NCBI RefSeq assembly: GCF_000378745.1
Contig: NZ_KB905282.1
Coordinates: forward strand, 1 to 44,857
Length of the DNA stretch: 44,857 nucleotides
Direction of reading: 5' to 3'
Source of the DNA: Prevotella amnii DSM 23384 = JCM 14753
GTDB taxonomy: Bacteria > Bacteroidota > Bacteroidia > Bacteroidales > Bacteroidaceae
The notes under the pieces were generated by a model. The model did not search any database and had not been told where the DNA came from. It saw only the letters and a list, made by a program, of their open reading frames with translations. This document shows positions 1 to 8,876 of this stretch, in pieces. Positions within the stretch are counted from its first letter, which is position 1, and each line of letters begins with the position of its first letter. The position numbers and the translations under genes were made by a program.

Positions 1-252
1 TACTACCAAAAGAAAAAGAAACACAAACTATTTTGTAAACGAGCAGGTATAGAACCAACAATAGGACATCTTAAAGCAGACCACCGATTATCTCGCAACT
101 TTTATAAAGGTGTGAAAGGAGATGCTATCAATGTATTATTAGCTGCGGCAGCATATAACTTCAAAAGAGCTATGAGAGCTCTTTTGTGCCTTATAAAAAG
201 AATCAGCATAAAGCTTGTCAGTACAAACTTTATGCTGAAATATAGTTTTTAA
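1..252 (+). CDS. IS5/IS1182-type transposase, C-terminal part (left copy)
   Basis: The reading frame is open from base 1 to a TAA at 250-252 and gives 83 residues, so only the C-terminus of a DDE transposase is in view. It contains the R-x3-E-x6-K signature around the third catalytic acid (RAGIEPTIGHLK) followed by the family-typical stretch ending AAAAYNFKRAMRAL. The element end, gggacgac, follows the stop at 253-260. The same sequence, with three visible base differences, lies inverted at 44574-44857. Family placement at IS5/IS1182 level is from the signature; the exact IS name is not known. The 5' part lies outside the window. Confidence 0.85.
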   Translation, partial: YYQKKKKHKLFCKRAGIEPTIGHLKADHRLSRNFYKGVKGDAINVLLAAAAYNFKRAMRALLCLIKRISIKLVSTNFMLKYSF

Positions 253-262
253 GGGACGACTA
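253..262. mobile_element. Inner terminus of the left IS copy
   Basis: The motif GGGACGACTA follows the transposase stop. It is the last sequence shared with the right-hand copy (reverse complement at 44564-44573) before the two flanks diverge, which places the IS boundary at about 260-262. The stretch 263-341 between it and the next gene is AT-rich and holds no gene I can support. Confidence 0.6.
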
Positions 263-341
263 TATATGTATATGCTTTTTTTTTAGTGAGTGAATATTTA
301 TGGTTTTGTCAACGTGTTGTATTTGTTAGTAAAATAGCTTA

Positions 342-2720
342 TTAGTCATTGACGTTAGGCTCTTCAGAAATTTTTTTAATGGTAATCTCACGTTGTGGGA
401 ATGGTATTTCTATGTTGTTAGCATTGAGCGTTTCATATATACATTCCATAACCATACTGTCGGCAGCAAAATGTGTAAGTACGCTAACCCAAACATAGAT
501 TTGTAGAGTTATTGAGCTATCATCAAAACTTTTAACTCCCACAACTGCAGGCTTATTTTTGCGCACACAAGGTAGTTTGGAAATAGCATCTATAAGTAGC
601 TTTTTAACCTCTTTTAAGTTAGAGCCATAAGCAATGCCCACCTGCATACCATCTAATTCATACCCATGATTTTTTGTCATGTTTTTATAGCTTTTCGTAA
701 ATAATTGAGAATTTTGGAAAGCTATAATTGAGCCATCTGTGGCTTCAAGTAGGGTAGAGGTGTAACTAATGGAGCTAACTCGTCCGCGTATGCCATCGCA
801 TATAATATAGTCGCCTATCTTAATACGCCCTGCCATTAAAGATATACCATAGTAAATATTTTCAAGTATATCTTTCATAGCAAATCCGATACCTGTAGAC
901 AAACCACCAGATACGACAACTATCCACGTACTGCTTATTTCAAGAATGTTTAGGGAAATAAGTAGCCAGCCACCCCATACTATTACTTGCACTACGTTTA
1001 TAAGCATAACACTGCGTGAGGAAGCGGAGGTAGGATATTTTATTTCAAGATATAGCCTAACACCATCGCATATTGTTTTATTAATGTAGTTGAATAAAAA
1101 CCACAGTGATGTTACTATGGCAAGAGAATAGAAACTTACTTTAAAATTAGAGCCATTAATAAAGTTTACATTAAATAGATGTTTTGAAATTTCGCCCAGA
1201 TTGAAAACATCAGCAGCCCATAGTATAGACACGATGAAAGAAATAATTAAAGCTATAGGTAAAATGACATAATATATAAAGCGTAAAGCCCATCTTTTTT
1301 GCACAGGAACGTTTTTAGAATCGTATTTTTCTCTGTATATATCGAGATAATTGCGAAAGCAAGTTAATGTAAGAATACATGTTTGCTGCATCATCCACCA
1401 TATAATACATTGTACGGCTAAGAAAGAATATCCTATCCATGAGCAACAAAGAGCAAACACAAAGACTGCTTGTGATGTATATGCTAAATAAAGATCTTTG
1501 TTAGAAACATGAGAATGGTATCTATAAAGTAAGGTAGCTTGCCAAAGTGTAGCAATAGCAAGGATAATGGGGAAAGAAAAAATAACTAACGCACTGGGCA
1601 TAAAAGTTATGCGGTAGATAATAACAACACCACTAACGAGCATGACCGGGAAGTAAAGCCTGTTAGTATATCTTACTTCTTTTGATCTTACGCGTAGTAG
1701 TAGTGAGCCAAAGATGACTGCAGTTAGCCAGATAAATTCTAATAACAAGCCACTTGCCATGTATACTAAATCATTAGTTGCTAAAAAGCGTACGATTAGC
1801 AGTATAACACCAAAAAATATTAAAGTGGATGTTATAAGTATGTCGCGTCTTCTTGTTAGAAACCCTTCTTGTAGTGATTTGAAACGTTTAAGATTAAAGA
1901 GACGTGTAAGGATATATTTTATAAATAGAAGATTGAGGATAAATATGATTATACCATATAAGGCTAAAGAAAGCAAGAACATACTTATTCGTCTTACGTC
2001 CCATTGAGAGTAGACCATATTTTGTGGGGTATACTTTTCGAGTAAGTTGTTTTTGAGCTGTGAAAGCTTATAAGTAAAGGTACTTAAGAATTTGATATAG
2101 TTTTGTCCATTACTTGTAAAAATGCTTGCTTGTATTTCAGAATAACGTTTCTGTGCATAAGTTTCAAGTGATTGTAATTGTCCTTTATTGTAGTCATAAT
2201 ATTGTATAAATTCGCGATAAGAGTCGTTGCGTTCGATGAGCATTCTTCTATTGCTTGTTGCAAGAGTAAGGCACACATTACGATCTATCTTCATGTGTTT
2301 ATCCATATTAAAGGTGTACATTGTACTAAGTACATTTATAAGAGAGTCGTAGCGGGCAATATCTTCATTGCTTTTTATAACAACCTCATGGAAAGGGTGA
2401 GTTTGTATTTGGAAATTTTGCCAAAGGTCTATGGCTTTTTGGCAAGCATAAGTAAGGTCAAAGATATTATCATTACTTTGAGAATATAACATCAGTGAGA
2501 CTTGAGAAGACATATCTCCAAACTCTTTAAGCTGACTTATGACGCGTTCATTAAATATTTTAGATGTGTTTAACTGCTTTGTTAGCTCTAAATGTTCGTT
2601 GATAAGCTCATGGCGAAGTACAGATAGCGAATTTTTTAAAGAATCCTCCTGTAATACAGCCTTAGAGGGCAAACATAGTAGTGTTATAAAAAAGCAAAGA
2701 ATATATAAACGTCTTAGCAT
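342..2720 (-). CDS. MscS-family mechanosensitive ion channel, large multi-TM form
   Basis: This 792-residue protein has a signal peptide, a periplasmic helical N-terminal region of about 230 residues, around ten hydrophobic segments and a C-terminal MscS core. The core shows the pore-lining/beta-domain stretch GISLMAGRIKIGDYI and then EATDGSIIAFQNSQL, near residues 615-680. It should release osmolytes on membrane tension, as the MscK/MscM-like large members do. I chose the ATG at 2718-2720. A longer frame opens with TTG at 2757-2759, but a -7 box TACCTTTG lies at 2754-2747 on the minus strand, so that TTG would not be transcribed, and the ATG start begins directly with a signal peptide (MLRRLYILCFF). 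It is transcribed alone, divergently from the kinase gene. Confidence 0.88.
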   Translation of the reverse strand: MLRRLYILCFFITLLCLPSKAVLQEDSLKNSLSVLRHELINEHLELTKQLNTSKIFNERVISQLKEFGDMSSQVSLMLYSQSNDNIFDLTYACQKAIDLWQNFQIQTHPFHEVVIKSNEDIARYDSLINVLSTMYTFNMDKHMKIDRNVCLTLATSNRRMLIERNDSYREFIQYYDYNKGQLQSLETYAQKRYSEIQASIFTSNGQNYIKFLSTFTYKLSQLKNNLLEKYTPQNMVYSQWDVRRISMFLLSLALYGIIIFILNLLFIKYILTRLFNLKRFKSLQEGFLTRRRDILITSTLIFFGVILLIVRFLATNDLVYMASGLLLEFIWLTAVIFGSLLLRVRSKEVRYTNRLYFPVMLVSGVVIIYRITFMPSALVIFSFPIILAIATLWQATLLYRYHSHVSNKDLYLAYTSQAVFVFALCCSWIGYSFLAVQCIIWWMMQQTCILTLTCFRNYLDIYREKYDSKNVPVQKRWALRFIYYVILPIALIISFIVSILWAADVFNLGEISKHLFNVNFINGSNFKVSFYSLAIVTSLWFLFNYINKTICDGVRLYLEIKYPTSASSRSVMLINVVQVIVWGGWLLISLNILEISSTWIVVVSGGLSTGIGFAMKDILENIYYGISLMAGRIKIGDYIICDGIRGRVSSISYTSTLLEATDGSIIAFQNSQLFTKSYKNMTKNHGYELDGMQVGIAYGSNLKEVKKLLIDAISKLPCVRKNKPAVVGVKSFDDSSITLQIYVWVSVLTHFAADSMVMECIYETLNANNIEIPFPQREITIKKISEEPNVND

Positions 2721-2746
2721 AACTGAATGTGGTTTTAAGTAAGTTG

Positions 2747-2754
2747 CAAAGGTA
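2747..2754 (-). promoter_or_regulatory. -7 box of the MscS gene
   Basis: TACCTTTG matches the Bacteroidetes TAnnTTTG -7 element and lies about 27 nt before the ATG at 2720. It decides the start codon of the channel gene. No good -33 TTTG is seen. Confidence 0.6.
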
Positions 2755-2857
2755 AGCAAAGTATTATTTTTAGTCTTTCTATTTTGAAAATATTTTTTAT
2801 TTTAACAACAAAATGCCGTTTTGCAAAAGGTAATATAGCAAAATAAAAAAAAATGTG

Positions 2858-2865
2858 TAGCTTTG
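2858..2865 (+). promoter_or_regulatory. -7 box of the BadF-type kinase gene
   Basis: TAGCTTTG matches TAnnTTTG and lies 20 nt before the ATG at 2885, giving a very short leader. No -33 box is seen at the usual distance. Confidence 0.55.
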
Positions 2866-2884
2866 TGTCTAAAATTCAGATAAT

Positions 2885-3772
2885 ATGATATTAATAGCCG
2901 ATAGCGGTAGTACAAAAACCGATTGGGTTTTATGTCCTAAAACTATAGATTATAAAGCAAAAGATATGACTTGTGTTCGTTTTAAGACACAAGGTATAAA
3001 TCCTTTTTATCAGGAAAAAGAAGAAATAGTAAGTATTTTGCAAAACGAATTATTTTGCAAATTTAGCAATGAGATAAGTGATATAGATGAGGTTTATTTT
3101 TATGGTGCAGGTTGTACAGGTGATAAAGCTATTGTATTGGAACTTGCTATAAAGGAGTCGTTTACATATCCTTTTATGCAAAATATAGATAGAGAGATAA
3201 ACGTTGCAACCGATTTGCTTGGAGCTGCACGTGCGGCTTGTGGTAAGCTGCCAGGTCTTATCTGTATAATGGGAACAGGCTCAAACACAGGGATATATGA
3301 CGGATATAAAATAGTTAAGAATATTCCTCCATTAGGTTTTATTCTTGGCGATGAAGGAAGTGGGGCTGCATTAGGAAAACTTTTTTTAAATGCTCTTTTT
3401 AAAGAGAAACTTTCCTCAAAGATAAAAGATGTTTTTTTAGAAGAAACACATCAAACTTACTCTGAAATAATAGAACGCGTTTATAGCAAAACATTACCTA
3501 ACAGGTATCTTGCAAATATATCTAAATTTATAGCCAAATATTTGTATGAATTTGGTTTACATGACATTGTAAAGCAAAATTTTGATGCTTTTTTTGAGAA
3601 TAATATCCTACGTTATGAAAAAAGTAAGGACTATAACATAGCAGTAGTTGGGAGTATAGGAAAAGTGTTTGAGAATATTTTAAGGGAATGTGCTGAAAAG
3701 TATGGTTATAATTTGACAAATGTATTAGCAGCACCTATAGATGGATTAATAAAATATCATTTAGATAGATGA
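2885..3772 (+). CDS. BadF/BadG/BcrA/BcrD-type ATPase, putative N-acetylglucosamine kinase
   Basis: The 295-residue protein belongs to the ASKHA (actin-like) fold. It opens with the phosphate-1 loop MILIADSGSTKTDW, has the phosphate-2 motif GTGSNT at about residue 129, and then GDEGSGAALGK at about residue 155. Bacteroidales members of this size are annotated as glucosamine or N-acetylglucosamine kinases, which phosphorylate amino sugars from wall recycling or glycan breakdown in the cytoplasm. The substrate is inferred from family only; 2-hydroxyacyl-CoA dehydratase activators share the fold but are shorter and have an Fe-S ligand region not seen here. It is a single-gene unit whose 3' end touches the terminator of a predicted antisense small RNA. 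Confidence 0.85.
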   Translation: MILIADSGSTKTDWVLCPKTIDYKAKDMTCVRFKTQGINPFYQEKEEIVSILQNELFCKFSNEISDIDEVYFYGAGCTGDKAIVLELAIKESFTYPFMQNIDREINVATDLLGAARAACGKLPGLICIMGTGSNTGIYDGYKIVKNIPPLGFILGDEGSGAALGKLFLNALFKEKLSSKIKDVFLEETHQTYSEIIERVYSKTLPNRYLANISKFIAKYLYEFGLHDIVKQNFDAFFENNILRYEKSKDYNIAVVGSIGKVFENILRECAEKYGYNLTNVLAAPIDGLIKYHLDR

Positions 3773-3857
3773 AAAAAATGCCCTTAGCTTCACAGCTATG
3801 GGGCATTCATTTCAATAGGTATTAGCTTTTTAAGGCAAAAAGATTGTATTCAGGATA
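3772..3857 (-). ncRNA. Predicted orphan small RNA of about 86 nt
   Basis: On the minus strand a full Bacteroidetes promoter (TTTG, 20-nt gap, TACCTTTG) ends at 3864, so transcription should begin near 3857. The transcript would end at an intrinsic terminator: AATGCCC (3807-3801) pairs with GGGCATT (3783-3777), inner TAGCT/AGCTA arms surround a GTGA loop, and a run of seven T follows (3778-3772). No reading frame of note lies between. The RNA runs convergently into the stop codon of the kinase gene. The hairpin on the plus strand lacks a good T-run, which argues that its main role is on the minus strand. I recognise no known RNA family. Confidence 0.55.
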
Positions 3858-3863
3858 ACAATA

Positions 3864-3896
3864 CAAAGGTAATAAATTGTTTTTATAATTCCAAAC
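3864..3896 (-). promoter_or_regulatory. Strong Bacteroidetes promoter of the orphan small RNA
   Basis: Read on the minus strand, TTTG is followed after exactly 20 nt by TACCTTTG (3871-3864). This is one of the few promoters in the window with both boxes at consensus spacing, and no coding region lies downstream of it. Confidence 0.6.
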
Positions 3897-4040
3897 AGAG
3901 GTGTTTCTTAAAGTTGTAAAAAATATTTATAAGATAAGATTTTAACATATCATACATATCTTATATGAAATAAGTAGCAAAACAAACTTTTAAGATGTGA
4001 AATATTCTTCATATACTTTTATAGATTAAAGTGGAAATTG

Positions 4041-4048
4041 TAACTTTG
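4041..4048 (+). promoter_or_regulatory. -7 box of the glutaredoxin-like gene
   Basis: TAACTTTG matches TAnnTTTG. It lies inside a longer open frame that begins with GTG at 4031, so translation must start downstream, at the ATG at 4085. Confidence 0.55.
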
Positions 4049-4084
4049 TATATTCTAAAGATAAAAAAAGAAGATAAAAAAAAT

Positions 4085-4378
4085 ATGATAAAAGTATATA
4101 GTATGCCAACATGCCCTGATTGCGAGGCTATAGATAAGCTTGTGGCAGGAAATCCAAAGTTTCAAGTAATTAATATAGGTGAGCATGTGCGTTATCTTAA
4201 AGAGTTTCTTAAGTTAAGAGATAGTAGGAAAGAGTTTGATAGATTAAAAAAGATAAATGACGTTTGTATCCCTTGTTTTGTTTTAGAAGATGGTAGTATT
4301 ACGTTTAATCCAGAAGAAGTGGGTCTTCATGTAGAGAGTAAAGGTGCTTCGTGTAGCTTAAATGGTAGTGGCTGTTAG
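4085..4378 (+). CDS. Small glutaredoxin/thioredoxin-fold protein (CPDC active site)
   Basis: The 97-residue protein has a beta1-alpha1 start (MIKVYSMPTCPDCEAID) with the redox pair Cys-Pro-Asp-Cys at residues 9-12. It has an Ile-cis-Pro site in the unusual setting C-I-P-C (VCIPCFVLEDG, about residues 63-73) and a Cys-rich tail. It is probably a cytoplasmic thiol-disulfide oxidoreductase of the glutaredoxin-related type common in anaerobes; the partner is unknown. The start is the ATG at 4085 because the -7 box TAACTTTG at 4041-4048 excludes the upstream GTG. It is followed after 74 nt by mutS2 with no terminator seen between, so read-through is possible. Confidence 0.75.
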   Translation: MIKVYSMPTCPDCEAIDKLVAGNPKFQVINIGEHVRYLKEFLKLRDSRKEFDRLKKINDVCIPCFVLEDGSITFNPEEVGLHVESKGASCSLNGSGC

Positions 4379-4452
4379 GTTGTAATGTTATATAATAGCA
4401 TTAAGATAACTATCTGTTTCTATATATTTATAATATATATTATTCATCTGTT

Positions 4453-7041
4453 ATGATTTATCCTAATAATTTTGAGAATAAGATAGGGTTTCATGAGGTT
4501 CGCTTAAAGCTCCGTGCGTGCTGCTTGTCGCCTTTAGGAGAAGAACAAGTAGAGGCTATGGAGTTTTCTACAGATGTTGCTATTATTAATAAATGGTTGG
4601 CAGAGATACGTGAGTTTAGAAGTATAGAGAAAGGTAATGAGGAATTTCCGCTAAGCTATTTCTTTGATATGCGCCAAAGCGTATCACGTATACGTTTAGA
4701 AGGCACTATGATGGAGATAGAAGAGCTGTTTGACCTGAAGCGCTCTTTAGAAACTATTATAGCAATAGTTGCTTTTTTAAGTCGTAGCAATTCTACTGAG
4801 GGTGGAGAAGAAAAACACCTTTTTCCAGCACTTTATAATTTAGTAGATGGCATTTCTACATTTCCATTGCTTGTTAAAAGAATAGCACAGATTATAGATA
4901 GGTTTGGTAAGATGCGAGACGCGGCATCTCCAGAGCTATTGCGTATTCGTAGAGATTTGGAACAGACAGAGAGAAGTATTTCAGGAGTATTATATAATAT
5001 ATTACGTACATCGCAAGCAGAAGGCTTAGTTGACAAAGATGTTGTCCCTACAATGCGCGATGGTAGGTTAGTAATACCAGTGGCTCCGGCTCTTAAGCGA
5101 CGGTTATCTGGCATTGTTCATGACGAGAGTGCTACGGGTAAGACCGTCTTTATAGAGCCTGCAGAAGTAGTGGAAGCTAACAACAAAGTGCGTGAATTGA
5201 AAAACGAGGAGCGTCGTGAGATAGTGCGTATTTTAAAGGAATTTGCTAATAATGTACGTCCCTATGTTTCAGAAATATTAGATAGTTATAGTCTTTTAGG
5301 GCAGATAGATTTTATTCGTGCTAAAGCTCAACTGGCTAATATCTTTAATAGCTATGAGCCTGAAGTAAGCGAGAATCCTATTATTGATTGGATACATGCT
5401 TATCATCCGCTCCTTGAGCAAAGATTGGGTAAAGAGAAGATAGTCCCCCTTGATATTCATCTTACTGATGAGGGGCATTTACTTATAATTTCAGGTCCTA
5501 ATGCTGGTGGTAAATCGGTGTGTTTGAAGACAGTAGGTCTGTTACAATATATGTTGCAATGTGGCTTATCTGTTCCCATAGGTGATAGGTCTAAGGTAGG
5601 TGTTTTTCATGATATTATGATAGATATAGGCGATGAGCAGAGTATAGAAAACGATCTTAGTACTTATTCTTCTCATTTAATGAATATGAAGCTGATGATG
5701 CGACAATCTTCAGAACGAACACTTATACTTATAGATGAGTTTGGTACAGGCACAGAGCCACAGATAGGTGGAGCTATAGCGGAAGCAGTATTAAAGCAGT
5801 TTTGGAAGAAAAAGGTATGGGCCGTTATAACTACTCATTATCAGAATCTTAAGCATTTTGCTAAAGTGCATAAAGGGGTTATGAATGGTGCTATGCTTTA
5901 TGATCGTCATGAGATGAAGCCTTTGTTTCAGTTGTCAATAGGGCGTCCTGGCTCTTCATTTGCCATAGAGATAGCACGTAAAACGGGTCTTTCAGAGGAA
6001 GTAATAAAAGATGCATCTAAGATAGTTGGTTCCGATTATATTCAAAGCGATAAGTACTTGCAAGATATAGTGCGTGATAAGCGTTATTGGGAAGGTAAGC
6101 GACAGGAAATACATGCGCATGAAAAAGAACTGGAAAAGCGTATAACGCAATATGAAAAGGATATAGCACTATTAGAAAAGAGTAAGAAGGAAATTCTTGA
6201 TAAAGCTAAGAAGCAAGCCGAAGAGATTATTCGTCAGAGTAATAAACGAATAGAAAACGTTATAAAGGAAATTCGTGAGCAACAAGCAGATAAGAAAGAG
6301 ACAAAGCGTATCAGAGAGCAATTGGCACAATATGCGGCTAATCTTTTAGAAGAACCTCTTTCTGTAGTAAAGAGCGATAGAAATAACAGAACAGGAGCTT
6401 CTATGGTTAAAGCTCATGGGCTACTTACTGATGATGAATTCCAAAAGAAAGCAGACAGTATTAAAAGCCGTAAAGAGCGTCATAAACAACATCTTTTAGA
6501 GAAAAATATTAAGCAGAATGTTACTTTAAGTGGGAATAAGGAATCTGTTTTGCGACATTGTTCAGACGAAGAAATTACTATAGGTAGCACTGTACGTATA
6601 AAAGGGCTTACCACAGAGGGTAGGGTAGAGACTATTAAAGGTAAGCAGGCAGTGGTTGTTTTTGGAGGAATGCGTTCTACGATAGCTATCAATCGCCTCG
6701 AAAGAGTTTCGTCTTCTGTTTCTGGTAAAGAACAAAAAGAGTTGCAATCTTATCATTATAGCAAGCTAACGCGCAATACTATTGATGAACATCGTAATAA
6801 CTTTCGACAGGAGATTGATGTACGGGGAATGAGAACAGATGATGCTATTCTTCGTGTACAGCAGTTTATAGATGATGCTATTCTTGTGGGAGGAGGCCAT
6901 TTTCGTATTATTCATGGCAAAGGAAATGGTATTTTGCGCATAATGATTCGTAAATATTTACAGACTATTCCTAATGTGTTATCATTCCGTGATGAGCATA
7001 TACAGTTTGGTGGTACTGGTATCACTGTAGTAGAAATATAA
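4453..7041 (+). CDS. mutS2: Endonuclease MutS2
   Basis: The 862-residue protein has the MutS2 order. A lever/clamp region occupies residues 1-330. The ABC-type ATPase core follows, with Walker A GPNAGGKS near residue 347 and Walker B LILIDEFGTGTEP near residue 425. Then come a long coiled coil (about 520-640), a KOW-like beta domain (TIGSTVRIKG) and a C-terminal Smr nuclease domain (EIDVRG near 787; HGKGNG near 829). MutS2 lacks the mismatch-recognition domain of MutS. It acts on branched DNA to suppress recombination in some bacteria and on stalled, collided ribosomes in others; which applies here is not readable from sequence. The membrane sulfatase gene starts 26 nt downstream and is probably co-transcribed. 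Confidence 0.95.
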   Translation: MIYPNNFENKIGFHEVRLKLRACCLSPLGEEQVEAMEFSTDVAIINKWLAEIREFRSIEKGNEEFPLSYFFDMRQSVSRIRLEGTMMEIEELFDLKRSLETIIAIVAFLSRSNSTEGGEEKHLFPALYNLVDGISTFPLLVKRIAQIIDRFGKMRDAASPELLRIRRDLEQTERSISGVLYNILRTSQAEGLVDKDVVPTMRDGRLVIPVAPALKRRLSGIVHDESATGKTVFIEPAEVVEANNKVRELKNEERREIVRILKEFANNVRPYVSEILDSYSLLGQIDFIRAKAQLANIFNSYEPEVSENPIIDWIHAYHPLLEQRLGKEKIVPLDIHLTDEGHLLIISGPNAGGKSVCLKTVGLLQYMLQCGLSVPIGDRSKVGVFHDIMIDIGDEQSIENDLSTYSSHLMNMKLMMRQSSERTLILIDEFGTGTEPQIGGAIAEAVLKQFWKKKVWAVITTHYQNLKHFAKVHKGVMNGAMLYDRHEMKPLFQLSIGRPGSSFAIEIARKTGLSEEVIKDASKIVGSDYIQSDKYLQDIVRDKRYWEGKRQEIHAHEKELEKRITQYEKDIALLEKSKKEILDKAKKQAEEIIRQSNKRIENVIKEIREQQADKKETKRIREQLAQYAANLLEEPLSVVKSDRNNRTGASMVKAHGLLTDDEFQKKADSIKSRKERHKQHLLEKNIKQNVTLSGNKESVLRHCSDEEITIGSTVRIKGLTTEGRVETIKGKQAVVVFGGMRSTIAINRLERVSSSVSGKEQKELQSYHYSKLTRNTIDEHRNNFRQEIDVRGMRTDDAILRVQQFIDDAILVGGGHFRIIHGKGNGILRIMIRKYLQTIPNVLSFRDEHIQFGGTGITVVEI

Positions 7042-7067
7042 ATGTTATAATTTAAAAATAAATATCC

Positions 7068-8870
7068 TTGAAACGTCTTATTTTACATTATATTATTTGG
7101 CTTTTTCTTTTTGTGTTGCAAAAGCCATGTTTTATGTTATTTAATTATGGTATTTTTAAAAATTGTAGCATAACTAATTATTTTCAGGTGATGTGGCATG
7201 GCATTTCGCTTGATATGTCAATGGCAGGTTATTTTTTATTGTTGCCTTGCTTGCTTTCTGTTTTTTCAGTATGGTTTTCAGGTAAAATAATGCTATGGAT
7301 ATGGCGTATAGTGATAGCTTTTCTTTCATTAATTTTTTCGTTATCTTTTTGTCTTAATCTTGCTCTTTATCCATATTGGAAGTTTCCTCTTGATACTACT
7401 CCTTTCTTTTATTTTATATCTTCACCTACTGATGCCTTTGCAAGTGTTAGTTTGTTGAGAGTTGTTTTAGGTTTTGTTATAGTATTTGTTTTGGCAAGTG
7501 GTATATATGTGCTTTTTGTACGTATAATTCCTATTTTTAAGGTAAGAGACAGTTTGCAAAAGGTGGGGCAAACGTTTGTTGTCTTGTTATTTATGGGAGT
7601 ACTAATAATTCCTATTCGTGGTGGTGTGAAGGTGTCGGTAATGAATATAGGTGAGGCATATTTCAGTACAAATATGAAGCTAAACCATGCGGCTGTAAAT
7701 CCACTTTTTAGTTTGATGGAGAGTTATAGTAAGGAAGAAAATTTTGCTTCTCAATATCGTTTTATGGATAAAGAAAAGGCAGATAGCATTTTTAAGACAA
7801 TGGTAAGTACTGTTAGTAAAAATACCAAACCATTATTAAAATCGAAGAAGTTAGACATTTATATTTTTATTTTAGAGAGCTTCTCTATAAAGGTAATGCA
7901 AACAGAGGCGACTCCTTGTCTTAATAGATTAAAAAAAGAGGGCATTTTCTTTGATAATTTTTATGCAAATAGTTTTAGAACAGATCGTGGTGTAGTGTCT
8001 GTTTTGAGTGGTTATCCTGCTCAGCCTACAACAAGTATTATGAAGTTTACAAAGAAAGCAGGTACGCTTCCATCTATATCCAGTGTTCTAAAGCAACAAA
8101 AATATCGTTTAAAATATTATTATGGAGGAGATGCTAACTTCACAAATATGCGTTCATATCTTACAAGTCAGGATTTTGTAAATATTGTTTCGGATGTTGA
8201 TTTCCCTTTAAAATATCGTCTAAGTAAGTGGGGAGTTCCTGATGGATATGTATTTGATAAGTTAATATCTGATATTAAGCACCGTAATCCTTCTGACGAA
8301 CAACTTACTTTTCAGGTGTTACAAACGAGTAGCTCGCATGAGCCTTTTGATGTGCCATATCATCATTTGAAAGATAAGGTGCTAAACGCTTTTGCGTATA
8401 CCGACAATTGTATAGGAAAATTTATAGATTTTTTAAAGAAAAGTGGTCGTTGGAACAAGTCTCTTGTCGTCCTTGTGCCAGATCATCTTGGTTGTTATCC
8501 TGAAGATATAAGTAGTTCTACTCTTGAGCGTTACCAGATACCTATGCTCTGGTTAGGAGGATCTATTAAGGAGCCTCAACGTATTAGTGTTTATGGTTCT
8601 CAGCAAGATATTGCGGCTACCTTACTTGCACAGTTAGGCTTATCTCATAAGGAGTTTTTGTTCTCTAAGGATTTACTCGACACAGAGAGTCCTCATTTCG
8701 CTTTCTTTACTTTCCCTGACCTTTGGGGTATAGCAACATCTACAAGTAAGATTATTTATGATAATACTTCTAATAAGATGATTCTTAAGCGCGGTATAAA
8801 TATTAGGCATTACAATAATATGGGTAAGGCTTATTTGCAATGTCTTTATGATGATTTGGCAGAAAGATAA
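7068..8870 (+). CDS. LTA-synthase-like membrane sulfatase-fold phosphotransferase
   Basis: The 600-residue protein has five N-terminal membrane segments within residues 1-190 and a periplasmic alkaline-phosphatase/sulfatase-fold domain. The metal and catalytic residues of the LtaS/OpgB group are visible: Glu in FILESFS (about 268), the nucleophile Thr in FRTDRG (about 304), His in SSHEPFD (about 423) and Asp-His in VPDHLG (about 471). LtaS-type enzymes transfer glycerol-phosphate or phosphoethanolamine groups from phospholipids; in a Gram-negative host this could decorate periplasmic glycan or lipid, but the acceptor is unknown. The start appears to be TTG at 7068 (MKRLILHYII), because the next in-frame ATG would cut into the first membrane helix. 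It converges on the lipoprotein gene with 6 nt between stops. Confidence 0.8.
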   Translation: MKRLILHYIIWLFLFVLQKPCFMLFNYGIFKNCSITNYFQVMWHGISLDMSMAGYFLLLPCLLSVFSVWFSGKIMLWIWRIVIAFLSLIFSLSFCLNLALYPYWKFPLDTTPFFYFISSPTDAFASVSLLRVVLGFVIVFVLASGIYVLFVRIIPIFKVRDSLQKVGQTFVVLLFMGVLIIPIRGGVKVSVMNIGEAYFSTNMKLNHAAVNPLFSLMESYSKEENFASQYRFMDKEKADSIFKTMVSTVSKNTKPLLKSKKLDIYIFILESFSIKVMQTEATPCLNRLKKEGIFFDNFYANSFRTDRGVVSVLSGYPAQPTTSIMKFTKKAGTLPSISSVLKQQKYRLKYYYGGDANFTNMRSYLTSQDFVNIVSDVDFPLKYRLSKWGVPDGYVFDKLISDIKHRNPSDEQLTFQVLQTSSSHEPFDVPYHHLKDKVLNAFAYTDNCIGKFIDFLKKSGRWNKSLVVLVPDHLGCYPEDISSSTLERYQIPMLWLGGSIKEPQRISVYGSQQDIAATLLAQLGLSHKEFLFSKDLLDTESPHFAFFTFPDLWGIATSTSKIIYDNTSNKMILKRGINIRHYNNMGKAYLQCLYDDLAER

Positions 8871-8876
8871 TTATTT

